A stretch of 64,000 nucleotides of DNA, taken from assembly GCA_963693365.1 (NCBI GenBank), contig CAVNZM010000016.1, forward strand, positions 62,001-126,000, in the 5' to 3' direction. This stretch comes from Amoebidium appalachense. Its lineage: Eukaryota > Ichthyosporea. The notes below the pieces were generated by a model that worked only from the letters and a program-made list of their open reading frames with translations, ran no database searches and was not told where the DNA came from. A program made the position numbers and the translations under genes. Of the stretch, positions 10,603 to 21,660 are shown in pieces; positions within the stretch are counted from its first letter, which is position 1, and each line of letters opens with the position of its first letter.

Positions 10603-10776
10603 GTGGCTGTCGAGCCGGAGCCGATTGAGGATCCGCTGCCCAGCTTGCGGCAGGACAAGCCCTTCAAAGCACCATGCTCAGGGGCGTACCGGGGCCCTGG
10701 GAAACGGGCACGCTTGGCAGAGTGGAAGAATCCAAGCCCGTACTCAAAGCCAAGAAGGGTGAAATTGTTCTCATAA
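10603..10776 (+). CDS. Candidate terminal exon with basic C-terminal tail
   Basis: It follows an acceptor-like AAACAG (10597-10602). Phase 0, 57 codons, TAA at 10774-10776. It starts acidic (VAVEPEPIEDPLPSL) and ends strongly basic (GPGKRARLAEW, then KPRRVKLFS), a possible nuclear-localisation tail. The phase matches the donor at 10173. The tail style recalls the terminal exons at 13368-13486 and 33660-33822. No family recognised. Confidence 0.4.
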   Translation: MAVEPEPIEDPLPSLRQDKPFKAPCSGAYRGPGKRARLAEWKNPSPYSKPRRVKLFS

Positions 10777-10829
10777 TTGTCAACCCCACCGACAGCTACA
10801 ACCCCGAGGCCATCCCCGAACCGGCGAAG

Positions 10830-10871
<42 letters not shown>

Positions 10872-11040
10872 CCTCACCCCCCCCCCCCCCCCCCCCACAA
10901 ACCCCCTTCCCCCCCACCCTCACCCCCCCTCCCCCTCTTTCTCCCCCCTCCCCCCTTCCTCCTGCCTTTCTCAAAACCCCCCCCCCTCGCCCCACCCTTC
11001 GCCCCCCCCCCCCCCCCCCCCACCGTGACCCGCCCATATT
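10830..11040. repeat. C-rich homopolymer tract
   Basis: Nearly pure C with occasional T and A for about 200 bp. It would be G-quadruplex-capable on the minus strand. Confidence 0.9.
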
Positions 11041-11700
11041 CACTTTAAACCCCTACACCCTCATACACACACCGTACCCGTCCTACTTCCATTCTCCCAC
11101 TCTCCTCCCCTTGTATCCTTCGAGATCACTTTCTTCAACATGATTGAAGCAGAATCCGTTAACATATCGGCTGTTACTGTATACTTTACTATGGTAACTG
11201 TTGTGGAGTTCTGTTCCATAAATAGATGTGGAGACTGCATCGACTTTAGTACTAAGTTTTTAAAACCTTCCTCCCCCCCCCCCCCCCCCCCCACCACCAC
11301 CACCCCCACCCCCACCCCCCACCCCCCCCCCCTTCTCCACCCCCTTTCCCCCCTCAACTCTCTCCTCAACCCTCAACACCCCTAGACATACATGCACTTA
11401 AAATTATGCCCGGCACGAGTCACAAGTCTCACAAACACCTTCAAAGTGTCTTCTCAGTCCACATCGTCATTCAATAGACCCGCAAACCGTTGGACTTTGT
11501 TATGGCCCAAAATCATGGAAACACACCCTAGAATCCTGTACCTCGTTTACTTGTATGTTGTGTCTGTATTCTCCCCCCCCCCCCAAAAAAAAAAAACAAA
11601 AACAAAAAAAAAAACATACCCACATCCCATCCCACCACCCACCAACACTAACCCTTCATTATGTGTGTTTCTCTCAGCGACAATCTGTCTCTCCTACAAA
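11041..11700. other. No clear gene; C- and A-rich runs
   Basis: Mixed sequence with C-runs at 11270-11330 and 11573-11584 and an A-rich run at 11585-11614. A donor-like or exon-like stretch is not convincing here. Confidence 0.5.
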
Positions 11701-11706
11701 TAGTCT

Positions 11707-11768
11707 GACATATTATGAGATAGCATGAATCCCATTAGCAAACCCTTCATGCTATCTCATAATATGTC
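11707..11768. other. Perfect hairpin, 23-bp stem, 16-nt loop
   Basis: The arm GACATATTATGAGATAGCAT plus GAA (11707-11729) is exactly reverse-complemented at 11746-11768, with loop TCCCATTAGCAAACCC. A perfect 23-bp stem in otherwise unstructured DNA is unlikely by chance. It could be a miniature inverted-repeat relic, a small-RNA precursor or a replication/recombination site; the sequence does not choose. Confidence 0.9.
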
Positions 11769-11900
11769 AAACAGTTCCTCACGGCCAATCCCCCCTCCCC
11801 CCCCCCCCCCCATCCCCACCCCACCCCCACCCCCTCCACCACGCACACCCCCACACATCCCCACACACACGCACATGCGCTAAAACACTATACCGTATAG

Positions 11901-11960
11901 GTGCACCAGCCGTAGACGAATCCCCTGAGGAGCAGGATGGTGCAGACTCACCCGATTCAG
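11901..11960 (+). CDS. Candidate internal exon, acidic
   Basis: Sixty bases bordered by TATAG upstream and GTGAGG downstream, canonical AG/GT splice sites. The one open phase reads GAPAVDESPEEQDGADSPDS, an acidic, disordered-looking segment. It enters with two bases completing a codon and leaves one base over, so it is phase-symmetrical and joins in phase with the exon at 12710. Confidence 0.4.
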
Positions 11961-11969
11961 GTGAGGACC

Positions 11970-12075
11970 CCCCCCCCCCCCCCCCAAAAAAAAAAAAAAA
12001 AAAAAGAATAAAAAATAAAATAAAAAATAAAAAATAAAAAGAACAAAAGCAAAACAAAACAAATAAATAAAAGAA
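11970..12075. repeat. Poly-C run followed by A-rich (AAAAT)n-like tract
   Basis: C-run (11968-11984), then A-rich DNA with AATAAAATAAAAAATAAAAA words. It may be a decayed retroelement tail or an intronic repeat. Confidence 0.8.
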
Positions 12076-12306
12076 AACCATAACCCTATAATCCTGTTCC
12101 TGACTTTCTTGCTTCTTGATCTTGCAAAAAGGTAAAATGAACACGATTGAATGACAGGAGTGTAACTTGCTTAGGCCAATACCATCCCCGAACTGACAAC
12201 CCATATTTGATCAACCCAAAACAATACGTTTCCGAGCTTTAAAGCAGATAATTTAAACATGTACACAGAGACAGACGTCCACACATGCACATGCACATGC
12301 ACATGA

Positions 12307-12309
12307 ACA

Positions 12310-12401
<92 letters not shown>

Positions 12402-12476
12402 AACCAGCACACGGCCAATGACATGCACGGGTGCCCCCCCCCCCCCCCCACATGGCATACCCCCCCTCCCCCCCCC

Positions 12477-12500
<24 letters not shown>
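12307..12500. repeat. (AC)n microsatellite and poly-C tracts
   Basis: (AC)n from 12317 to 12395, then C-runs at 12434-12449 and 12470-12493. Confidence 0.9.
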
Positions 12501-12507
<7 letters not shown>

Positions 12508-12709
12508 ATCAGACCACCACAAACACCACAACCACCACCACCTCCACATTTCCTATGGGCATGGGCAGAAAAACGACAATGGTGATAAAATTTTCGACTT
12601 GAAAGAAGTTACAAACTCCTTCTGAGGCTTCCCCACCCACACCAACAAAATCATTTCGAATCATTATCTGAGCATTGGCTCTGAACTCGGACTGACATTC
12701 ACAATGCAG

Positions 12710-12856
12710 ACATCAACAGCGCAGAGAGCAATAGCAACAACGACAACATCAAGAACCCCGGCAGTGTGGCCAGCAAATCAGATGGTGACACCAACAGTCT
12801 CCAAAACGACGTGTCAAGTGATTTAGAAAACGAACCGTTCGTGATGTCAAAGACGG
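12710..12856 (+). CDS. Candidate internal exon, Ser/Asn/Asp-rich
   Basis: Bordered by ACAATGCAG (with a CTGAC branch-point-like word about 15 nt before it) and a donor GTACGT. The open phase reads ...INSAESNSNNDNIKNPGS then SKSDGDTNSLQNDVSSDLEN and EPFVMSKT, a hydrophilic, probably disordered region. It enters after one base and leaves one base, matching both the exon at 11901-11960 and that at 13368-13486. Confidence 0.45.
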
Positions 12857-13021
12857 GTACGTATCTCGACTGGCATTATTCCATAGCCTGTTTCCATAGC
12901 CTGTTTGTGGTGATGCTAAACGGGCTTTTGGGAGACAAATGTCTATGCCATTTTCTGTGCAGTGTATGTGCATTTGCATGTCCGAGTGAAATAGGGAGAT
13001 TCGGAGATAGGGAGGTAGGGC

Positions 13022-13080
13022 TAAGAGGGAGAGAGAGAGACGGGGGAGGGGAGGGGGGGGGGGGGGGGGAGGGGGGGGAG

Positions 13081-13173
<93 letters not shown>

Positions 13174-13270
13174 GGGGGGGGAGAGCGACAGTGAGTGAGA
13201 GGGGGAGAAGAGATGATGATAGAGAGGGAGATAGAGATAGAGATAGACAGCAAGAGAGAGAGTGACAGAG
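13022..13270. repeat. (GA)n microsatellite with poly-G
   Basis: Purine-only tract with (GA)n at 13083-13163, inside the putative intron between 12856 and 13368. Confidence 0.9.
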
Positions 13271-13367
13271 AGAAAGCTTGTGTGAGTGTGTGTGTGAAAT
13301 TCATGAAGCACGTATGCAGGAATTTTTGAGGGTTGGTTGTAACTAAAGTTGTATCGTTACCCATCAG

Positions 13368-13486
13368 GACAAACACACAAGCGCCGAGCATCTACGGAGG
13401 TGCCAGTCCCCGCAAAACGACCAAGGGTACCCATATACAGCATCAAGAAAAAAATACCATCCTTCGGAAACCCTCGCAAGGGATAG
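13368..13486 (+). CDS. Candidate terminal exon with basic tail
   Basis: Acceptor CCCATCAG at 13360-13367; the frame joins the previous exon's leftover G to make Gly and reads QTHKRRASTEVPVPAKRPR, VPIYSIKKKIPSFGNPRKG, stop TAG at 13484-13486. KRRAS and AKRPRVP look like a bipartite nuclear localisation signal. The phase match across two introns (11960/12710, 12856/13368) is the main support. Function unknown. Confidence 0.45.
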
Positions 13487-13886
13487 TAATATTCTGTATG
13501 GTGTCTGTTTTTACTCGAATGACCGTCAATAGACCTTCACACGAATGCGTATGGTATTGCTATCCTTGGAATGAAATCGTAATTGGCATACTTCGTTATA
13601 GCAAACTGCCTCCACGGTGTAGATATGTTGACTTACGACAAAGAGTCCTGGCCTCTCCATTGTGTTAAACGACCTTATATGAATGAGAGATTCTTCTTGT
13701 TATGAATATATTTCGGCAACGGACACCCTGGAAATTTCGTAGTATGTCTTTTGTCTGTTTTCTTTCGATGAATTCAAACGGTCCCAGTGTACTTCATATA
13801 CAAAACCACCCCGTACTTTCAAAGTCTGGTCGATATTTTGAGCATTTACAATATGTGGTTGATTAGTATGTTCTGCTCTAGGAAAT

Positions 13887-14080
13887 GGACTCTCAGAATC
13901 CATGAAGTCTGTTTTTCTTTCTACTTATGAGTGCGTTACGATGGTGTCTGCAGGGAGAAGTAGACTCTCAGAGTCCAGGGAATGTGTTTTACCTTCTTCA
14001 TATGAATGCATTTTGATGGTGTCTTGCAGGGGGATTAGACTCTCAGAGTCCCCTGACCATGATTTTATATTCCATAGACG
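13887..14080. repeat. ~75-bp degenerate tandem repeat, 2.3 units
   Basis: The near-palindrome GACTCTCAGAGTC recurs at 13888, 13963 and 14038, each followed by a T-rich stretch, TATGA(A/G)TGC(A/G)TT and GATGGTGTC.GCAGGG. Confidence 0.8.
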
Positions 14081-14935
14081 TTCGTTCTGAGTCCGTTATC
14101 CATTTCTCTTCTGCTTGTCCCAATCTCCAGACACATGTTTTCCCTTCTTATTTTCAGGTGTTGGTTCGTGAAATTTGGCACACTGCATGGTCTTCCTGGT
14201 AACCCTGTAAGCACAAATAGGCGCGCGGCAAGCATGTAAGCATGTGTTAGCTCATGTATGATCTATCGAAAACGGTAAACCACAGGCCTGTCTGCCGATT
14301 TTGCTTGTATCTAAGCCGGCTAGAATAATTCTCCGGTTCCCTGTGTACATATATGAAATCGGTCCATTTAATAAGATTGGAAGGCAGGTGTGTTCTGCCG
14401 GCAGTGCCGGCAGGGTTTTGGTTTAAACCTGAGATGAGCTATAATGACAGTGTTCGACTGGTGTTTCCTTCCCTTCCCTTCCCTTTGCATCTTGCCTCCG
14501 TGTTTGCCGATTGCCTTTTGACATCAGTAAATCATTCCCATTTCATGGGAAGTTGCACCTACCGGTCCTAGCATTTTACTATACAGACAACTATATACAT
14601 AGGCTGTTGTGGATTACCCAACATTGTAAAGTTTACAATTTCTCCCATTATGTGTTTCCTGTGTGGGTGTTGGTGTGTGTGTTGCGTGTACGTACACGTA
14701 AGCATGTGTGTATGTGGTGATGAGGAAAGGGGGTATTCTCCATTAGCAGCAAATAAAACCGAATTCGACAATGAAAAATCTGAAATGACTTGAGGAAGTG
14801 GGAAGCTGAATGTATACTGGATAACCATGCATGTACCGTTTCTCTGAGTGATAAGGATTTGATGTCTTGTGTGGTTATGTGTTGGTGATTCGTACGTGGG
14901 ACAACAGGGGGAGGTGGGAGGGAGGGAGTGGGAGT

Positions 14936-14968
<33 letters not shown>

Positions 14969-15083
14969 GGTCACAGTGCATTAAGAATGAACCAATAAGG
15001 AAGAACAACAACATTAAACATGAATAAGCATGTTAAAAAAAGCAGCATGAGAAGATTTCGTCTTTGATTGGGGTGTGGTGTGT

Positions 15084-15114
<31 letters not shown>

Positions 15115-15127
15115 GGGGGGGGGGGGA
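14081..15127. other. No gene seen; GT and poly-G tracts
   Basis: Mixed sequence with a GT/G tract at 14935-14970 and another at 15077-15126. The poly-G run ends at the candidate exon that follows on the minus strand. Confidence 0.5.
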
Positions 15128-15301
15128 ATGGGCACAAACGTTTAGTGTCTTGAAGCTGCTGAGGCGGTTCTTGATGTAGGAGCCGTTGATGGGGGACATG
15201 CACATGATGCGGTGAAGGGCGGGGTTGCCCCATGGGTTGCCCGTCACCGGATCGACGCTGTACATGCGGCCACAGGGATGGTTGTTGCACTCAACTTGAA
15301 C
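15128..15301 (-). CDS. Candidate exon, unknown protein
   Basis: Minus-strand frame after an acceptor-like GGTGTAG reads VQVECNNHPCGRMYSVDPVT, then GNPWGNPALHRIMCMSPING, then IKNRLSSFKTLNV before the C-run. The Cys/His spacing and irregular, protein-like composition stand out from the flanking repeats. A possible preceding piece (15328-15420, minus) reads MFQVAPVNAADPDKLADQV and ends at an in-frame stop or a GT donor at the AG|GTTAGG site. Family unknown. Confidence 0.4.
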
Positions 15302-15995
15302 CTACACCAACCACCCCTACCACGTCTTCTTGCGGTACCTAACCTGGTCTGCCAACTTGTCGGGGTCGGCGGCATTGACAGGGGCAACCTGGAACATCTG
15401 TGTTGGTGGGCATGGAGGCATTTGACAGTTTTTTGGAAGGGGGGGGGGGAGGGGGGAGGGGGGGGGATGGGAGGGGCTTTTGGTGTGTGTGTTTTTTTGT
15501 ATGTGTGGGTGGGGAAGTGAGTGAGTGAGTGTGTGTGTGTGTTTTGGGGGGGGGGGGGGGGGGGGGGGGGTTAGAATGAATGAATAACACTAAATGCTAA
15601 CATGTGAAACACGCGTACGTTGTGCTGAAAGACAAAAGCACAAACTTACGAAGTCTAGAGAAGCAGAAAATAGCTTGAACGACTGGTGGAGGGGATGATA
15701 GCTATAGTGCTAACAGGAAAAGTAGTGCCCACAGTCGCTGGTTCATGAACGTGAAAAGGCAACGTGCATCTGCAGCCAGCAGAACACACGCACACGCACG
15801 CACACACACACACATAAACACACACGCACACAGACACAGACACAGACACAGATATAATCACAGGCACGGACACAGACCAGACAGACAAACGCCATATGCA
15901 CAAAAGCAGGCAACACAAAACTAACCTTCAAACGGCCTTTCAGCCGTTAGGCGAAGATGCTTCAGCATGCAGCATGGTCATTCAGCACGGTGGCT
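15302..15995. other. Poly-G, GT and AC tracts, no clear gene
   Basis: G-runs at 15440-15475 and 15545-15570, (AC)n at 15780-15860. No supported gene apart from the small minus-strand piece mentioned for the neighbouring exon. Confidence 0.5.
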
Positions 15996-15999
15996 GCAC

Positions 16000-16110
16000 G
16001 ACCTGCGGAGGGGACCTGTGACCAGGCGACCTGCGGGAAGGGAACTGCGACCAGGCGACCTGCGGGAAGGGACCTGCGGAACTGCGGACCTGCGGGAAGG
16101 GGGAAAAGAA
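16000..16110. repeat. ~28-bp minisatellite, about three units
   Basis: GACCAGGCGACCTGCGGGAA followed by GGGAACTGC is repeated imperfectly from about 16003 to 16107. Confidence 0.75.
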
Positions 16111-16499
16111 ATGGAGCAAACAACGTGCGTACAGGCTTAAACGGACAAAAAATTGCAAACCGGATTGGGTTTAGCCAATCACTATTTGCTATTTGCTATA
16201 GTTCGGTTTAGTAACCGCCGCGCCTGATTAGGGAAAAGATAAAAATAGATTTCGGCTCGCGCGCGCGCGTGCATCAGCTTGGTGCCCTTAGCGGTGCCCT
16301 TAGTCACAACTATCAGACTATAGTTACGTGTCCTCCACGTGACCCCAGTCTTCCGAGGTGGTGTCATAGGTGGGCGCCAACACCAATAAATTGACTGGTG
16401 ACGGGTGTACAACCAAAGAAACTCAGCAGCACATATAATAACGTTGATGCTATACCCTGCCTAGTTGACGTAATAACTAGTGCACCATCGCACGCGTGA

Positions 16500-16530
16500 C
16501 CCCCCCCCCCCCCCTGGGGGGGTGTTTTTG
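16500..16530. other. Poly-C / poly-G foldback
   Basis: A C-run (16500-16514) is followed by T and a G-run, giving a short inverted homopolymer foldback. Confidence 0.6.
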
Positions 16531-16589
16531 CCACGCGGTACCCCTGATATTGTAGGTGTACACTGCCCCCACAACCCCAACTGTGTGCT

Positions 16590-17990
16590 GAATATCTCGT
16601 GCTAGGAAACCAATAACGCGAAAGTAACACATGCTGCATGATATATGATGTATATGGTACAAAGGGGGTTTCAATCCGGGCTACAATGTTGTGTTTTTTT
16701 CGGGTGACCCTCGTACTCCAGAGGCACACTCACCATCCCCCCCATAAACTTTGTGGTAAATTTCTCGTGCCAGAAGCTGTTCTGTGGGTAGTTATTGAAA
16801 AAACCAATAATGTGCAAGTAACATATGTACATATACAATGCTACAAGGGGGGTTCTATACGAGCTACAACGTTGTGTTTTTTTCGTGTGACCCTCGCACT
16901 CCAGGGGCACATTCCCCATCCCCCCCATAAACTGTGTGGTAACTTTCTCGTGCTAGAAGCTCCTAACCCTAAACCCTAACCCTTCTGTGGGTAGTTATTG
17001 AAAAAACCAATAATGTGTAAGCAACGCATGTACATATACTATGCTACAAGGGGGGTTCTATACGAGCTACAACTTTGTGTTTTTTTCGTGTGACCCTCGT
17101 ACTCCAGGGGCACATTCCCCATCCCCCCCATAAACTGTGTGGTAAATTTCTCGTGCTAGAAGCTGTTCTGTGGGTAGTTATTGAAAAAACCAATAATGTG
17201 TAAGCAACACATGTACATATACTATGCTACAAGGGGGGTTCTATTCAATCTACAACGTTGTGTTTTTTTCGTGTGACCCTCGTACTCCAGGGGCACATTC
17301 CCCATCCCCCCCATAAACTGTGTGGTAAATTTCTCGTGCTAGAAGCTGTTCTGTGGGTAGTTATTGAAAAAACCAATAATGTGTAAGTAACACATGTACA
17401 TATACTATGCTACAAGGGGGGTTCTATTCGAGCTACAACGTTGTGTTTTTTTCGTGTGACCCTCGTACTCCAGGGGGGCACATTCCCCATCCCCCCCATA
17501 AACTGTGTGGTAAATTTCTCGTGCTAGAAGCTATTCTGTGGGTAGTTATTGAAAAAACCAAAAATGTCTAGGTAACACATGGACATAAACTATGCTACAA
17601 GGGGGGTTCTATACGAGCTACAACTTTGTGTTTTTTTCGTGTGACCCTCGTACTCCAGGGGCACATTCCCCATCCCCCCCACAAACGTTATGGTAAATTT
17701 CTCGTGCTAGAGGCTATTCTGTGGGTAGTTATTGAAAAACCAATAATGTCTAGGTAACATATGTACATATTCTATGCTACAAGGGGGGTTCTATACGAGC
17801 TACAACGTTGTGTTTTTTTTTGTGTGACCCTCGTACTCCAGGGGCACATTCCCCAACCGCCCATAAACTTTGTGGTAAATTTCTCGTGCTAGAGGCTGTT
17901 CTGTGGGTAGTTATTGAAAACCCAATAATGTCTAGGTAACATATGTACATATACTATGCTACAAGGGGGGTTCTATGCTACAAGGGGTGC
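16590..17990. repeat. 183-bp satellite array, about 7.5 units
   Basis: The marker CTACAAGGGGGGTTCTAT occurs at 16841, 17044, 17227, 17410, 17595, 17777 and 17959, spacing 182-185 bp except the first interval of 203 bp, which holds a telomere-like insertion. Each unit also has TTATTGAAAA, GTGACCCTCG, CTCCAGGGGCACA and CTCGTGCTAGA. The first unit is the most diverged. The array ends abruptly in GT repeats. Confidence 0.93.
16962..16984 (+). repeat. Interstitial telomere-like patch, CCCTAA / CCCTAAA
   Basis: CCTAACCCTAAACCCTAACCC sits inside one satellite unit and accounts for the 20-bp longer period there. It mixes six- and seven-base units, so the species' telomere type cannot be read from it. 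It may mark an old break healed by telomerase. Confidence 0.85.
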
Positions 17991-18021
17991 ATGTGCATGT
18001 GCATGTGCATGTGTGTGTGTG

Positions 18022-18063
<42 letters not shown>

Positions 18064-18998
18064 GGAGGGAGGGAGGGACGGAGGGAGGGAGGGACGGGGG
18101 GAGGGAGGGAGGGATGGTTGGGAGGGAGGGAGGGAGGGGGGAGGGAGGGACGGAGGGAGGGACGGAGGGAGGGAGGGAGGGATGGTTGGGAGGGAGGGAG
18201 GGAGGGGGGGAGGGGGGAGGGAGGGTGGGAGGGAGGGAGAAAAGAGAGAGAGACAGTGTGTGTGTGTGCATATCTGTATGTGTGTGTGTGTGTGTGTTTG
18301 CGTGTGTGTGTGTGTGTGCATATGTGAGTGTGCATGTGCATGTGTGTGTGTCTGTGTGTGCATATGTGCATGTGTGTGTGTGTGCCTGTGTGTGTGTGTG
18401 TATGCGTGTCTGTGTCTGATGTGTGGATGTCTGTGTATGTTGTGTGTGTGTGCATGTCTGTGTGTGTGTATGTGCTCAGTTGAAAGGGCAGGGGAGGAGA
18501 GGGGGGATGCACCGTGTGTGTGCATGTGTGCACGTGTGTGTGTGTGTGCTCTGTGGAGAGGGAAGGGGAGGGGGGAAATGCACCGTGTGTGTGCATGTAT
18601 GTGTGTGTGTGTGTCTGTGTGTGTCTGTGTGTATGTGTGTGTGTGTGTTGTGTGTTTGTGTGTGTGTGCATGTCTGTGTGCGTCATGTGTGGTGTGTGTG
18701 TGTGTGTGTGCATGTCTGTGCATGTGTGCATGTGCTCGGTGGAGAGGGAAGGGGAAGGGGGGGATTCGTGTCCGTGCATGTGTGCATGTGTGTGTGTGTG
18801 TGTGTGTGTGTGCATGTATGTGTGTGTGTATGTGCACGGTTGAGAGGGAAGGGGGGGGGGGGGGGATGCACCATGTGTGTGCATGTGTGCACGTGTGTGT
18901 GTGTGTGTGCTCTGTGGAGAGGGAATGGGAGGGGGAGGAAATGCACCGTGTGTGTGCATATGTGTGTGTGTCTCTCTGTATGTGTGTGTGTGTGTGTT

Positions 18999-19083
<85 letters not shown>

Positions 19084-19209
19084 GGTGTGTGTGTGTGTCC
19101 CGGTGTGCCAGTGTGCGTGCGTGTGTGTGAGTGCATGTTTCTGCATTGTGTGCGAGCATGTGGATGCCTTGGGAAGAGCAAGATTGGACGGTATCGAATG
19201 CTGTGTGTG

Positions 19210-19240
<31 letters not shown>
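17991..19240. repeat. (GT)n, (GGGA)n and decayed GT/GGAGAGGGAAGGGG minisatellite
   Basis: GGGA/GGAC repeats at 18062-18240; the word GTGGAGAGGGAAGGGG with ATGCACCGTGTGTGTGCATG repeats about five times between 18480 and 18960; pure (GT)n at 19005-19080 and 19206-19243. Confidence 0.9.
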
Positions 19241-19247
<7 letters not shown>

Positions 19248-19385
19248 CAATGATAAGCCGGCCATGTGTTTATCATGGCGCACCGGTAAATGCATGTGGC
19301 GATTATGTGTAAATATATAAACGGAAATACATTATAAAAAAGGACTCACTCAACGAGATGAAGGAGCGTTACAGAACGTACGTGT

Positions 19386-19388
<3 letters not shown>

Positions 19389-19441
<53 letters not shown>

Positions 19442-19490
19442 CCCCCCCTGTCTTCCCTCCTTCCCCACTACGACCCCCCCCCCCCCCCCC
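19389..19490. repeat. Poly-C tract
   Basis: C-run of about 50 (19390-19439) and another near 19475. Confidence 0.9.
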
Positions 19491-19553
19491 TGCACGTGTC
19501 TAGGTGTATAGATCCTACACGAAACGATGGCAGAACTTTCGCCATTTGGTAAT

Positions 19554-19779
19554 CTATGAAAACTACTCCGGGACGTGTGTTGCCTCTAGGGGGACATCCC
19601 CTTGGACGAAAGTGAACCTGCAATGGTTGTAAACCACGGCAAGCCCCCAGTCATCAATTTATTGATCCGTGAGGTCCATGTGCCCAAAAAACGGGGGAAG
19701 TCTTCGCCCCATGAAAAAACAGCACGTATGTGTGGATCAATGGGGGTTGTGTGTGGGTGTAGGTGGGTGGGTGAAAAGG
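19554..19779 (-). repeat. DIRS B2 terminus of copy B
   Basis: It begins CTATGAAAACTACTCCGG after genomic AAT and runs to GGTGAAAAGG. It is homologous to 7288-7515 in the opposite orientation. Confidence 0.85.
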
Positions 19780-20121
19780 AATATATAGCTGTAAGGCTGT
19801 GGATGCTAAACACAGAAGATGTGTTTGTAGCTTGCTGATCTGCTAAAAACTGTCGTGCTTATATACCTAAGCCTACCGATCTGAGCCAATCAAAAATCGA
19901 TCTAGTGATATGTGAAATCTGATCCGAGCCAGTCATAACTCGGTCTAGTGATCTGTGGTATCTGATGTTTTGATTGGCTAATAGGTGCCCGTGTGCGGGC
20001 AGCCAACCGCTAACTGCTAAAACACGAAATGAAGCCTACATGGTTATGTTGGTATCGAACACCCATCCTACGTGTTTACCCAGAAAAATATTTATGTCAA
20101 TAATTTCCACAAATAAAACCT
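19780..20121 (-). repeat. DIRS A repeat, first of three in copy B
   Basis: 342 bp, AATATATAGCTG to AAATAAAACCT. It carries CCAAT-type (CCAATC) and TATATA (GCTTATATACC) words for the minus strand. Confidence 0.88.
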
Positions 20122-20245
20122 CTATGAAAACTACTCCGGGACGTGTGTTGCCTCTAGGGGGACATCCCCTTGGACGAAAGTGAACCTGCAATGGTTGTAA
20201 ACCACGGCACGAGAGCAGTATGCTTGCTCCAAAGGTTTCACTTAA

Positions 20246-21290
20246 GACCCGGAGGAGGATTGCAGCCGAGTATAGATCAGGGAACAGTCGGAAGATCATC
20301 TGCCAAGTTTGTTGGATCCTGGAGTCGTCGACCCCGGCCTCGGCCAGGGCTGTGGCCCCCCCAATTCGGAGGCTGTGGCCGGCAAACCGGGAGGGTGAGA
20401 GGCCCGCCCGGGAGAGGAGGGCACGGAAGTCGTCAGAGAAAACACCCTTGGTGTAGGGAATGCCACCGAGACTGAACAGGGGGTCGTCAGGTTGACCGGA
20501 TGTCGTATCCAGGAACTGCCGGAGGAGATGGGCTGGGGAGAAGTGGGTGAGAGGTAGGGCAGCTAGAGTGACGTTGACACTTAGGGCTGTACATCCATCT
20601 TGGAGGTTGGCAGGTGGAGGGTGGCATGGGACAAAGTACTGGTGGGGGTGTAGCTGAAGGTCACGTCCTTCCATTTCACGTGACGGGACGGGTCGAAGGA
20701 AGTCAGGGTCTTGGAGGTAAATTCCCACGAACGGAGGAGACCACAAAAACCGACGATGAGGGCCGTCCAAAGCCGGCGATTGGCTGAGGAGGCCTGGGTG
20801 GGGCACTGGCCATGGAGTAGGCCGAGGTGGGAGGGCAGGAGGGGGTTCTCTGGGAGATGATCGGGGTCGGATGTTGTGAGAAAGGCTGCCATCTGCCCAC
20901 CCCTTGTAGGAACCAGGCGAGAGACTCGTCGTGGGGGTAGGGAGCCGGAAGTCCCATGTCGAGGTGGAGTCTGGTGATAGCCGAATTGTAGCCGGCCAAG
21001 GAAGAGGCCTGTACCCCTTGTTGGGCACACCAGGCAAGAAAGAGCTGCACGGTGTGTGGGGAGGCCGGGAGGTAGGACCCGGAGGAGGATGGCAGCCGAG
21101 ATGCCACAAAAAATCGATGAACACTTTCTGCACCCGGGAGTAGAAGGCCCGAGAGTCGAGGTTGATACTCAGGGCCTGGCACTCCGGCAGGGTAGTGGTG
21201 GCTCGAAGCAGCACGGCCGGAGCAAAGTGGGGGGCCAATCTGCCAGCGTTGCTCCGGAAGGGAAGATCGGGGGGGGGGGGGAGGGGAGGG
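20246..21290 (-). pseudogene. Tyrosine recombinase remnant, unit 1 of copy B
   Basis: Pieces of the recombinase are readable in three frames on the minus strand: DLPFRSNAGR to VQKVFIDF, VASRLPSSSGSYLPASPHTV, then GHSLRIGGATALAEAGVDDS. Several frameshifts separate them. The nucleophile segment is destroyed: after VDDSRI the frame reads QQTWQMIFRLFP, with no intact RWSSDCFLIY. It is inactive. Confidence 0.88.
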
Positions 21291-21560
21291 GGGTTGAGCC
21301 CAGGGGAAGGGAGAGGGCATGTGCCGGAAGGCAGCCTGCACGTCTGCCACTGCCATGTAGCAGCCGGGGCCTGCGTCGAGATTGAGCTGGGGTCCCGGGC
21401 TTGTTGTTTTTCTTTTTTTTTTTGTAGTAACGGCGCCGATGGGGGAGGAACGGAGGACCGGAAACTCAGCAAGGAATTGGTCCGGGAAGAGGGTGGCCGC
21501 GCTGGTGGCCGAGGGGGGGCTGGGCCTCCGGGTCTGAGCCTCGGGGGAAGGTGTGGTTAG
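21291..21560 (-). pseudogene. RT remnant joined to recombinase, unit 1 of copy B
   Basis: The segment before RT motif A is recognisable (FLAEFPVLRSSPIGAV; LDAGPGCYMAVADVQAAFRH) but the ORF then jumps straight to the sequence before the recombinase (PFPWAQPP). All of RT from motif B on and all of RNase H are deleted. A run of A (KKKRK) replaces part of the N-terminal RT. Confidence 0.85.
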
Positions 21561-21594
21561 CAAGGGTGGGGCACCCTCGGGGAGACCCCGGCAG

Positions 21595-21633
<39 letters not shown>

Positions 21634-21660
21634 CAGGGCCCCGGGGGGTTTAGAGTAGGG

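Noticed and set aside
16962-16984. A true chromosome end
   Set aside because: The patch is only about three units long and satellite DNA continues on both sides.
16590-17990. CRISPR array
   Set aside because: The 183-bp units are tandem satellites without short repeats separating unique spacers; the same holds for the 18-bp and 360-bp arrays.
20036-21472. A single 478-residue protein on the minus strand (also 24041-25480)
   Set aside because: It is a frame that wanders through frameshifted RT and recombinase remnants and the terminal repeat; the homologous pieces lie in several frames.
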